DNA of 64,000 nucleotides, taken from assembly GCA_021234155.1 (NCBI GenBank), contig JAJEKV010000561.1, forward strand, positions 83,437-147,436, written 5' to 3'. The notes below the pieces were generated by a model. That model did no database searches. It saw only the letters and a program-made list of their open reading frames with translations, and was not told where the DNA came from. The stretch is from Isoetes taiwanensis. Lineage: Eukaryota; Streptophyta; Lycopodiopsida; Isoetales; Isoetaceae. Made by a program: the position numbers and the translations under genes. Below are positions 34,900 through 44,571 of the stretch, piece by piece (within the stretch, counting starts at the first letter, position 1; each line of letters starts with the position of its first letter).

Positions 34900-35439
34900 A
34901 TGGTGTGTTTATGAGGATGTTATTTTCAAGACCAAGTTATTTTCGAGGTTATTTATTTGCCTTTATATTGAACGGATGTATCTTATATTCCCCAACTATG
35001 TGGATTGCTATTATTCAAGACCAAGTTACATTTATTATGATTATGCCCAAGTGTTTAATGGCAAAAATTACTTGTTCTCTCCAAGTTATTCAAAGTTCAA
35101 TTACTATATTCAGATTGAAGATTTTTAAATATGAAGATTGCATATCAATGGCCAGTATTATCTTTTTGTTTATATGACGAAGATTATTTATCCTCCTATT
35201 AAAGATCAAGATTATGTGGTTAGTGCTTATGATTTTGCAATCTGATTGGATTTAATTTACAAGTTTTTTCAAGAATTCAAGCTATCAAAGGAAGTTGTAC
35301 AAGTTTTATTTTTTATTTAAGTGATTATGGATGGCATGATGGATGTGCTAACCTAGAAAGGCAGCAGCATCACATGATCTATATGAAATGTGATGGAAAA
35401 TGTATGTGTGATGTAAAGGGGATAGAGCGCCATACCAGG

Positions 35440-37340
35440 CAGTGAGCGAGGGTGCCATTGCAAATTGTAAAAGAGCTTCACTCATCCTCAATTGCTCAAA
35501 CTTTGCAAAACTGTTAGCTGGCATCCTTGAGCAGCGGCTGACAATATGGGCAGAGGAAACGGAGGTGCGAGCTCTTACACAAGCAGGTTTTCGGCCCAGA
35601 CATTCCACCATTGATCATATCTTCACTCTGCGTGCATTGATTGAGGATAGCAGGAATCGCCCGACGGAACACATGCGTTGTTTTCGTCGATTTTGCAAAA
35701 GCGTGCCGACCACGATTACCCGCAACAAGCTCGGGGGACGATTGCGGCGGTGGGGACCCCCCCGGACTTGGAGAATGCGGTATATAGGGTCATGACGAGG
35801 CATGCTCAGGCCGTATCACATCAGTAGCACAGCCCGTGTCGGTAGCATTGGAGTGCGTCGGGGGTTGCCCCCTCTCCCCACACTCTTTGGCCTATACATT
35901 GGGTTGGAAGATTGGCTCTGAGCATGGGCGCCGGGCGCACATCTCATGCATCACACAATCCGGCAACTCATATATGTTGATGATGTCAACCTCATGGCCT
36001 ATACTCCAGAGGACATGCAGTGTCACCTGGATGCTCTTGACACTTTTTGCCAATTCACTGGCATGCGAGTTAACTTGGCCAAGACTAGGGTGTTTGCTAG
36101 TTGCATCGCCCGAGCGACCAAAGCTTCCCACCTTCACTTACCGGGGCAAGAGGTAGAGGTGGCTCCGACCTACAAGTACTTGGGGATTGAGTTCTCAACT
36201 ACCACCCATTGGGATGCGGCTATCTCGGGTTGGTCACGGCGGGTTGGAAAGCACTATATGCCATGTAAGAACAAGCGACCATAAAGAGGCCCGAGAGTTA
36301 TGCGCCTGGGGCCACCAGTCACATTTGTTTCGGGCCTTGGTTGAGCCGGTCCTTTTGTATGGGGCAGAAGTGTGGGGTCCGGTGATATCCCTCAACACCT
36401 GGAATGACCTCGGCGGGTCGCGAAGGCCTTCTTTGGCACGGGCCACAGAGGTGAAGTCCACATTCCGTGCCGGATCCTACTCGGAGAGCGGGCTTTCTAC
36501 CCTTCAGCGGGCCGCATTGGAGCGCCATATCGTTTACTTCCAAAAAGGTGGCGCTATGGGCTGATACACGCTTGCCCCATCTTTGCTTTGGCCATAGCGA
36601 TGGGTCCCCAACACGAAATCCCCTCTTGGAAAGACAAGCAAGCTCAGTGGTTCTCCATGCGGCTGCGGACAAACGAATCGCCCAGTCGGGACAAAGAAAG
36701 ATCGCGAGACACTTAAAGCATGCACGGATGCTACTTTCCTTCAAAGCTCACGGGATCTTGAGGCTCGGCCTTACGTTAAGGCGGCACACTATGCGACAAG
36801 TCAATCCTCGCTCACAAGAGGCCCACACGATGTACTTGTACACCCCAAATGCCCATGAAGAAGCCTTGCGGACTTATAGCCTCCATTCGCGACGGGTGCA
36901 CATCGCCTCGCATTGAAGCAGGCGTTGGGCTCGGGAAGCCGCGAGCAAAGGCTTTGCGATGTTGTTGGGCTGTATTAATTGAGGATGAATGTCATACCCT
37001 CCAGATCTGCGGCATTTGCCCATATCCAGAGAGGTATGTTCGACTACTAGTGCACAGCCAGCCATTGCATCGGTTATTGACTCTGGCGTCCGTTGGGTTT
37101 GTTGGGGTCATACCTCCAGGAGGTTATGGATGCCGCTGTTTCGTTGTGTCCACGGGACGGTCTTGAACTTGCCCTATGCAATTATGCGATCTGCCGGATG
37201 CTTATTCTTGCTAAGGTTTTCCCTCGAAAACCGCCGGGCGGGGTTTTTTTTAATCACGCTTTGTCTTGCTCTCTTTTGTTTGGGTCCCATAGGCGGTTGG
37301 TCTCCGTGGGCGCTAAAACCTATTCTATTCTATTCTATTC
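35440..37340 (+). mobile_element. 5'-truncated LINE with TATTC tail (copy A)
   Basis: Scattered over several frames are reverse transcriptase motifs: NFAKLLAGILEQRLTIWAEE, TQAGFRPRHSTIDHIF, VVFVDFAKA near 35,690, GGCPLSPHS near 35,860 and YVDDVNLMA near 35,970. C-terminal motifs follow: ALVEPVLLYGAEVWGP near 36,350 and EDECHTLQICG near 36,990. The 3' UTR has the hairpin GGTTTTC-CCTC-GAAAACC at 37,215-37,232, a GGGCGGGG and T run, TGGGTCCCAT, GGTCTCCGTGGG and a (TATTC)4 tail (37,321-37,340). Many frameshifts and stops make it inactive. It lies inside the 5.5-kb LTR element, so it either inserted there or was carried along. Confidence 0.85.
37215..37232 (+). other. Conserved LINE 3' hairpin
   Basis: GGTTTTC pairs with GAAAACC around CCTC. 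Equivalent hairpins occur in copies B (7,253-7,277) and C (8,813-8,831) and at 17,902-17,921, with arm sequences that differ but still pair. A 3' structure is the expected recognition site for the reverse transcriptase of many LINEs. Confidence 0.7.
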
Positions 37341-37345
37341 CGAAA

Positions 37346-37805
37346 ATTCGAAAATTGGGCATTGTCTGGAGAGATGAATTAGGAATCCAGCTTGCAAAAA
37401 ATCAGAATTTATTTTCGTACAATGCATTAATTACGAATTTGTGAATGTCTTGCCACTGCAAAAGCGCCCCCCGACTTCTAATTGCCACATCGAGAGGAGG
37501 ACAAGCCCAAACACCATTCCGTCGGTTCCCTTGCTCCGGCGTTTGCCGGTCGCGGCTTCGACCACGTCCCAAGCGCCCTTGGACCAAAACTTCGGCCCCA
37601 AAAATGCAAACCATTCTAGAACACGCAACCCGGGGTTTACGTTTGGAGGCCCTCTCCTTGTCCAGTTAATTCGGGGACCTTAGCGCCCGTGTCTTGGCGT
37701 GAGTGGGGTGTTGGCCTTGAGCGGGGACCCTAAAATTCCCGGAAGCTGCTTGCCCGAATTTCCCCTCTCCCCAAGGCCACGGGACCCAGGCGACCTCCCT
37801 TCTCC
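37346..37805 (-). repeat. Repeat R, partial inverted copy
   Basis: Starting CGAAAATTGGGC and running through GAATTAGGAATCCAGCTTGC, GTACAATGCATTAATTACG, TGAATGTCTTGCCACTGC and CCCGGAAGCTGCTTG, it reads as the reverse complement of the 40.9-57.2 kb units. It follows the LINE tail directly. Confidence 0.85.
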
Positions 37806-38237
37806 ATAAACATCAATGCACCTTCTTCTTCTTGTAATTAGATCGAGCCACGCCTCCTTGAGTCAGGCGGCGCCTTCGCCTTGTATAGCATGGCTGGTTC
37901 TGCTATGGTTATTAAAAGTGAGAACTTGGTCTTCTTCTTTGTTGCATCGAGGACAATCTCATGTGTGGCATTAAACTTCTACTTTTCGTCCCGCTCTTGT
38001 GTCCTCTTTCCATTCTTTCTTTTCCTTCCCAACATTTGAGCCTTTTTTATAATTTATGAGCTCCTACACCATCTAAGTCATCGCCTCTTCCCGTTATTTG
38101 GATCATCGATCCATTCTGCGCGATTCATCGATTGCTTTCCATTCCGCATCATCCCATTCACCCTTCGATATCACCCCATTCCACACCCTCCTCTAACAGC
38201 CAATCGGGCGCTCGAGCGATGAATAATCTCGGGGTAA
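37806..38237. other. LTR element interior, no gene recognised
   Basis: No coding trace. It ends in ATCTCGGGGTAA, which could serve as the polypurine tract before the 3' LTR. Confidence 0.4.
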
Positions 38238-38826
38238 TGTTGTCATGCGTTTTATCTTGACAATTTTTGCACGATGTGCTTAAATTGGTGAAATGTGTGC
38301 AAAAATGGAGAACAATATGGATGTAATGTGGAGAAAATATAAAAAAATGTGCAAATATTGTGGATGAAGCATTTATGATGTATTGAAGTTGAATTTATAG
38401 ACTTGAAGGTGTATAAAAGTCCTTTTCAATGGTTAAAGCATGGGGGTGAGGTGGCGCAATCCTAGGAGACATGTAAGTTATTGGAGATCTAATCGTGGAG
38501 ATTGCTTAAAGATGAATCGAGGAGATTTGTTGTGTAAGTTTAAGAGGAGGCACGTCTCCTCTTTCTCTCCCTCTTCCACTCTTGGAGTTTTCTTGAAGAT
38601 CTATTGTAGAGTGCATCTTCTATGGAAGAATTAATAATAGAAGAGGAGAATGAACCTCCAGACTTGTGTTATCTCTCTTCTTCGTCGTCTGTAATACATT
38701 CTCCTTCATCTGTGTTTTGTATTACATTGTCATGCTGGTAGAATGGGATGAAATCCGTTGCATAGACTTTGCAGTTTGCTTGCCTGAGTTTCTGATTGTG
38801 ATCTTGCACACGAAAATCCATTTACA
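38238..38826 (+). repeat. 3' LTR (589 bp)
   Basis: Partner of 33,333-33,916, with TATAAAAG at 38,412-38,419. It is followed by the target duplication CACCC and then the array phrase GAGCATATAAATTTATA, which also occurs left of the element near 33,237. Confidence 0.88.
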
Positions 38827-38844
38827 CACCCAGGCTCTTGAGCA

Positions 38845-39485
38845 TATAAATTTATACTGCACAATATTTGTTGCACTTCAATTGCACAGACACTTCAATA
38901 TACAAAGTGCACTTCGCGTATAGATTTATGCCGAAGGGCACCCTAGTCTGAGGAGCATATAGATCTATATCGCACGATCTCTGTTGCACTTCAATGTGAA
39001 GGGCACTCTTCGCTTATAAAGTTATAACAGAAGGGCGCCCTTCAATAGTGCCCTTCAACTTTGAAAGGAACCCTTCCGGTATAAATCTATACCGAAAGGG
39101 TGCCATTCAGTTGCACACTTCATCTCTAGAAGGAATCCTTCCGGTATAGATTTATACCGCATGATCTTTATTGCACTTCAATGTAAAGGGCACATGCACT
39201 TCAATATGAACTGCACCCTTCTCGTATAAATTTTTATCAAAAGGGCACCCATCAGTAGTACTCATTGACTTTGGATGTAACTCTTTCGATATAAATGTAT
39301 ATTGTCAAAGTGGAACCCTTCCGGTATAGATTTACACCGCATGATCTTCATTGCACTTCAATGTAAAGGGCATATGCACTTCATTGTGAAGTGCACCCTT
39401 CCATATAAATTTATACCGGAATGGCCCCCTTCAATGCGCACTTCAAGTTTGAAACGAACCCTTCCAGTATAAATTTATACCAAAA
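38845..39485. repeat. Palindrome array, right part
   Basis: About eleven palindromic TATA(A/G)AT(T/C)TATA cores recur every 30-80 bp. The best extended unit, 39,071-39,100, is a 30-bp near-perfect palindrome whose arms are CCCTTCCGGTATA and TATACCGAAAGGG. Intervening text repeats GCACTTCAAT, AAGGGCAC and CGCATGATCTT, and contains its own dyads such as GAAGGGCGCCCTTC (39,030-39,043). Confidence 0.88.
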
Positions 39486-40579
39486 GCATCCAAATGCCAA
39501 GAATGATTGTGTCAACTTTTATCATCCTCGATGGCCCATTATCGTATGATATTGCAATTTAAAAGACTCGAACACATAACCTCAACAATGTTACAATAAT
39601 GAACTAAAAATTTATGCTAAATTATGACATATTCAACAAAAATTGGACTTATTCAGATTTAATAGATAGTGCTTCAAAAATGCTATTATAAGAATTTATG
39701 TATTGTTTAATTCTTCTTGATTGTTATAATTTTTATGAGTTCTTATTATATAAATTTATCTTTAAATTAAAACTATAATGGTTGTCAAAGAATAATTTTT
39801 AGTGATTTAACAAACATAATAATTTTTAAATGAAATCTGATGGTTTAATAAGTGATTGACTTAAAATTCATGTGAGAATTGCACAATTGATACACTTTTA
39901 CACTTTTAAGAATACTATAGGAAAAATTTTAGGTTGAAATTAATTAAACGATAAAGTTAATGTTTTAATAATAACTGTTGAATAATTTATTATTGATGAA
40001 ATAAAACATAATCAATAATAAGCTATTTAATTTTTTAAAGCATAAGCATAATTAGTTAATTAACTTCAATCTAAAAGATTCTTCTATGAATATTTCTAAA
40101 AAATAACATTTTAATCATACAAAGTTTATCTTAGATTAAAATTTAATTTAAGATAGAGTAAAGTGAAAACTACTTTAGAAAGCAATATTATACTTTAGTA
40201 GCCATCATAGTAAATTGAACGAATTTTTGAAATCAATAAGAGTATTGTTAATATTAGTAAAAAAGGAATAATATATTAATGTTAGTGAAAAAAAAGACCG
40301 AGACATATGAGCCTAAGAAAAAATTTTCCCCAAAATTCAGCAAGTTTGACGAAAAAAAAGACATATCTAAATTCCTAAGAAAAAAGACATACCTAAATTC
40401 CTAAAATTATTAATTAAGCAACTGCTAAAAAAGAGGCATCATGTTGGAATATCAAGTCGTTTAAAGGAGTGATCTTATCTTTGTACACTTTTAATAGCGA
40501 TGAAGCTAAAAAATCCAGGAATTGTAGCGGATAATATCGATCTATTTAAAAAAGCAGCGTCCAATTTCAATAACGCAAA
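39486..40579. other. AT-rich, no gene recognised
   Basis: Strongly AT-rich sequence with no open frame. An imperfect duplication of AAAAAAGACATA..CTAAATTCCTAA occurs at 40,354-40,410. Confidence 0.5.
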
Positions 40580-40985
40580 TCTCCAATTTCAGGAGATCGT
40601 ATGGATTTGAGCTGACCATAATAGTACGGTAGTTGGCCGGGCATTGAGGGTCCCCTGCTTTGTATATGGGCACCACTCTGCTAGTGGTCCATTGCGTAGG
40701 GAAGCCTTCTCGCAATGCTTTATTGAATAATGCCGTGAGGACAGCACCGATGGAGGCCCAGCCCATTTCGAGGAAGTTACCTTTTGCATGCCATCTAAAT
40801 CTATTTGCCTTCCCATTAGCTAGGCGGCTGCAGGCCCATGATAACATCCCTTCGTGATAACCGAGCCATGCCTATCTGTGGAGGGACTGGTGCCGCCCCC
40901 GAAAGGTCGTCAGTATGCCCCAAATCTTTGTACCCATTGCTTTCAGAGGTGATGTTCCACGTGGGGTCATGCGGGCTTGCTCAAG
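40580..40985 (-). mobile_element. LINE reverse transcriptase N-terminal fragment (copy E)
   Basis: Minus-strand translation gives NKALREGFPTQWTTSRVVPI, then YKAGDPQCPANYRTIMVSSN, the conserved start of a LINE reverse transcriptase domain. Upstream residues near 40,930 (HDPTWNITS) fit the same ORF. The homology stops at MVSSN, close to where copy A at 35,440 begins (SNFAKLLAGI), so the two look like complementary pieces of one family. It is immediately followed by repeat R. Confidence 0.75.
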
Positions 40986-42840
40986 ACCCTTCTCCCGGAA
41001 GGTCTAGGTCAAAGGTTAGCATTAGAGCGGTCAGGGGCAGCCCGTTGGGGAGGCAACCAGGCTGGCACCCTTCCCCAAGTCAAGCGAGGCGGGACCTTGC
41101 GGGGCTCCCTCACAAGAGGGGAGAGTCCGGACCCCAAGAGGCGAGGATCAAAAAAAGTTCACGAGGCAGCCCTTCTGGCGGCGCTCCCGGGGGCCGCGAC
41201 ACTAATCTACCACCACCCCTGTCAGAAGCCCAATTCCCCTATCCCACCGTTGGATTCTGCTTGGGGGCCCTCTTCGGGGAAGGCCCAAAAGATTCCAGAT
41301 CGGTCTTGGAGAACTTGTCAAACCGCTGAGCGCCCCCAGAGTCGGCCTTGTAGAAACCAAGCAAGGTGTTTTGTCGTTCGGCACGGGGAGGTTCGGGAAT
41401 GGGAAATCAACCTCAGCGTCATCATCTGTAATGGCGAAATTACCCTAGGGAGCAAGTTACAAGGTCGGGTTTTGCAAAGAAAGAAACACTCACGCCCTCC
41501 ACGACAAGATGTGGCATCCACATCCTAGGCCAATTGTCTGAGTGTGTGGTGGACATGAGCTACTTTGGCTTCTTGGAGGTGGGGTGGTCTTATGGCCACG
41601 GAACTTGGTCCCCAAGGCAATGTCAACGTTCGAGTCCATTGGCAGAGCCAAATCGCTTGATTCCGGGAGAGGGAGGTTGCCGCCGGTCCCAGGGGCCTTG
41701 GGGGAGGAAATTCGGGGCAAGCAGCTTCGGGAGGATTTTAGGGTCCAGCTCGGCATCAACACCCCCACTCCCGTCAATGCTGGCGCAAGGTCCCCGGCGA
41801 ATCCGACAAGGAGAGAACCTCAACGTAAACCCCTGTGGGTTGCCAGGTTCTAGAAGGGTTTATGTTTTGGGGGCTGAGTTTTGGTCTGTTGCAGTTGGGA
41901 CGTGGTCGAGAAGCTACGGCCGAGAACGCGAAACAAGGGGAACTGACGGAACGGAGTTTGGGTCTGTCCTCCTCCTGATGTGGCAATTAGAAGTCGGGGG
42001 GGCGCTTTTGCAGTGGCAAGACATTCACAAATTCGTCATTAATGCATCGTACGAAAATAAATTCTGTTTTTTTGCCAGCTGGATTCCTAATTCATCTCCA
42101 GCACACAGCCCAATTTTCGAAGAAACACTCACGCCCTCCACGACAGTATGTGGCATCCACATCCTAGGCCAATTGACTACGAGTGTGGTGGACATGAGCT
42201 ACTTTGGCGCTTCTTGGAGGTCGGGTGGTCTTCTGGCACGGAACTTGGTCCCCAGGACAATGTCAACATTCTGAGTCCATTGGCAGAGCCAAATCGCAGT
42301 TCCGGAGAGGGGAGGTCGCCCGTTGGTCCCCAGGGCCTTGGGGAGAGGAAATTCGGGGCAAGCAGCTTCTGGGGGAATTTTAGGGTCCCCGCTCTGGCGT
42401 CAACACCCCCACTCCACGTCAAGACACGGCGCAAGGTCCCCGACGAATCTGACAAGGAGAGGGGCTCCGAAACGTAAACCCTGTGGGTTGCCAGGTTCTA
42501 GAACGGTTCGCGTTTTTGGGGGCCGAGTTTTGGTCTGTTGCAGTTGGGACGTGGTCGAGAAGCTGCGACCGACAACGCCGAACAAGGGAGGCGGCGGAAT
42601 GGAGTTTGGGCTTGTCTCCTCTCGATGTGGCAATTAGAAGTCGGGGGGCGCTTTTGCAGTGGCAAGACATTCACAAATTCATAATTAATGCATTGTACGA
42701 AAATAAATTCTGATTTTTTGCAAAAGCTGGATTCCTAATTCATCTCCAAACACACGCCCAATTTTTGAATTTTCGGAGAAGGTCTAGGTCAAAGGTTAGC
42801 ATTAGAGCAATTGAGGGCAGCGGTTGCGGGGCAACCAAAG
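40986..42840 (+). repeat. Repeat R array, left block
   Basis: Landmarks recur in a fixed order: GGTCTAGGTCAAAGGTTAGC, CTCCCTCACAAGAGGGGAGA, GATCGGTC, GTGTTTTGTCGTTCGG, AAACACTCACGCCCTCCA, GTGTGGTGGACATGAGCTAC, CCATTGGCAGAGCCAAATCG, GTTCTAGAA, GACATTCACAAATTC and ATGCATTGTACGAAAATAAA. The first unit (to about 42,050) is nearly complete. The second (42,050-42,704) lacks the middle. The third is cut at 42,840 by the LTR element and resumes at 53,347. No protein family is recognisable. Confidence 0.9.
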
Positions 42841-44553
42841 TCGTGGCGCTCACGAACATATCGACCCTCGGGACGTATACATACGGGGACTTTCCCTCCC
42901 ATGGCGACCCACTCGCCGGAGCAGAACCCTCGTCTGTTTTCGGGCCATCTATAATATGATGCCCGAAGAAAGGACCGAAGGGTCATTCGCCCACGCCTTC
43001 AATGGGGCTCCTACGTCAAGGAAGCGTGAATACAAGGGTTAGCACACAGCATAAATCACGTATAAATAACCACCACGAAGGGTGGCATATCCATCCAAAT
43101 ACCAACGGCAAAGAATATGCATCTAAACCTAAGAAAACACCCCAAACCCATGGTTCTACCCCGGTTCAGACTCCAGTGAGGATCGACTGACGGCTAGGCC
43201 TCAAGAGATCAGCAGACAGAATCTTGACATGGCGTTGGCTGGCATAGAACATTGGCTAGGGTTGTCCACTCCATCGCCCCTCACGTGCACACTTTGCGGA
43301 TGGGTCAATTCCGCGCTATGGCGTAAGCTATAGCCTTAGGAGACAGCGAGGCTCGAGGCATCACCCCTGCTTGAGCCTACTCCAGGGTTCATGAAGTCCC
43401 GGTCCGATGAGGCAGGTCAGGGAAGCGTCCCCTTCCAGAATCACAGTGGCTCCATGGGCGAGCTAGAGAATACGTGCCGCATCAGCGACCCCCGCATCCG
43501 TACCCGACTTACTCGCCCTAAATCTACTCAAAGTGCAAGGTGCCCCATACGGGTCACACCTTCCCACCCAGGGAGTGTCAGACCCATACCCGGCCCTCTA
43601 CGTGACCGGCTATCAGGTCTAGCTCGCTATAGGAGTCCCAGGAGCCTTTTATGTTGTGTGCAAGACCCCACCTCCCACTTCACCTTGTGTTCCTTTGTGC
43701 TAAGCGGTACCATAGCATCTATGACCCGGTGGGCTCTTGTGCACAGGCCGCAACTAATGGGATAATACAGGGCTCTATCTAGGAGCATACTACAATACAT
43801 GGGCTCAGAGGTCTCTACCCCCCGTAATTCCCCCATTTCAAGAGTAATACTATGCAAAGAACTATCAATCCATCCTTTAAGAGCAAGACCGAATCGAAAT
43901 AAAGAGAACTCACCTTTGCAATCAAGGGTTAGTTCTTACAAGTAAAACTTTCTGAGAGAGAGAACATAAGAAGTACACACTACAAAGAATTGCCCAACGA
44001 GCTACCCTAGAATTCCCAAGCTATACTAGCCACCCACGAGTTCTTTGGACCCGTTGTCATTTGGTGCTTCCATCTTCCTTGGATTTGGTGCTCGGCTTCA
44101 GCTACACAGTGCGATGCTTGGCAAAGGTGGCGCTTCGGCTTAGCGGCTCCTCTCCTCAGCGGTGGCTCAGCTCCTCTTGGTCGATTTTTGAAGGGTGCAC
44201 GGCTCTTTGCTCCTCCTCCTCCATCTCCACTTGCTCCTAATTCGGATTGGGGCAAATGGGGGTGCAAAACCCCAATTTGGGTCCCAAGTTAGTAACTCTC
44301 CCTTGCCCAATCGATTTGGGCCAGGTGGCAGCTCCGGGTTGGCTAATATTAACTAATTTGGTATTTTAGGCCCTTTTAATATTAGATTAAGCCCTAATTC
44401 GAATTAGGGTTTAAGGTTAGGTTTCCACCTTTATAATTTAATTATTAACATAGCTAATCTTAGCTTATGAATAATTAATGTACCATTAATTATTCATAGT
44501 GACGTGTCACGTATTTATACTTAAAAAGGCGTATAAATATGTGGAACATCACA
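42841..44553 (-). repeat. 3' LTR of the 10.5-kb element
   Basis: About 1.7 kb, matching 51,649-53,346 from the ACGTATACATACGGGGAC block through CACCACGAAGGGTGG and CTTCCATCTTCCTTGGATT to GTATAAATATGTGGAACATC. It has many small indels, mostly of one or two bases in GC-rich stretches. The outer end (TCGTGGCG) is damaged relative to the partner (TGTGGCGG). Confidence 0.85.
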
Positions 44554-44571
44554 TTCTCCCCACCTTAAAAG
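44554..44571 (-). other. Polypurine tract
   Basis: On minus this reads CTTTTAAGGTGGGGAGAA directly before the LTR start TGTGATG. A related tract ending at the LTR-like boundary 48,256 supports the assignment. Confidence 0.75.

Larger units (their letters stand above)
33333..38826 (+). mobile_element. Non-autonomous LTR retrotransposon, 5.5 kb
   Basis: Two direct repeats (33,333-33,916 and 38,238-38,826) begin TGTTG and end TTTACA, the TG...CA form of LTRs. The element is flanked by CACCC on both sides (33,328-33,332 and 38,827-38,831), a 5-bp target-site duplication. Removing it rejoins two parts of the palindrome array. The 4.3-kb interior has no gag, protease, integrase or LTR-type reverse transcriptase. 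Instead it holds a LINE tail (34,046), a tRNA-like sequence (34,823), a plus-strand LINE copy (35,440-37,340) and an inverted copy of repeat R (37,346-37,805). Orientation is inferred from a TATA box in each LTR and GGGG just before the second LTR. It depended on enzymes from another element. Confidence 0.88.

Noticed and set aside
32654-39485. CRISPR-like array of palindromic repeats
   Set aside because: Repeats are degenerate and irregularly spaced, the intervening text is itself repeated, and the locus is plant nuclear DNA without cas genes.
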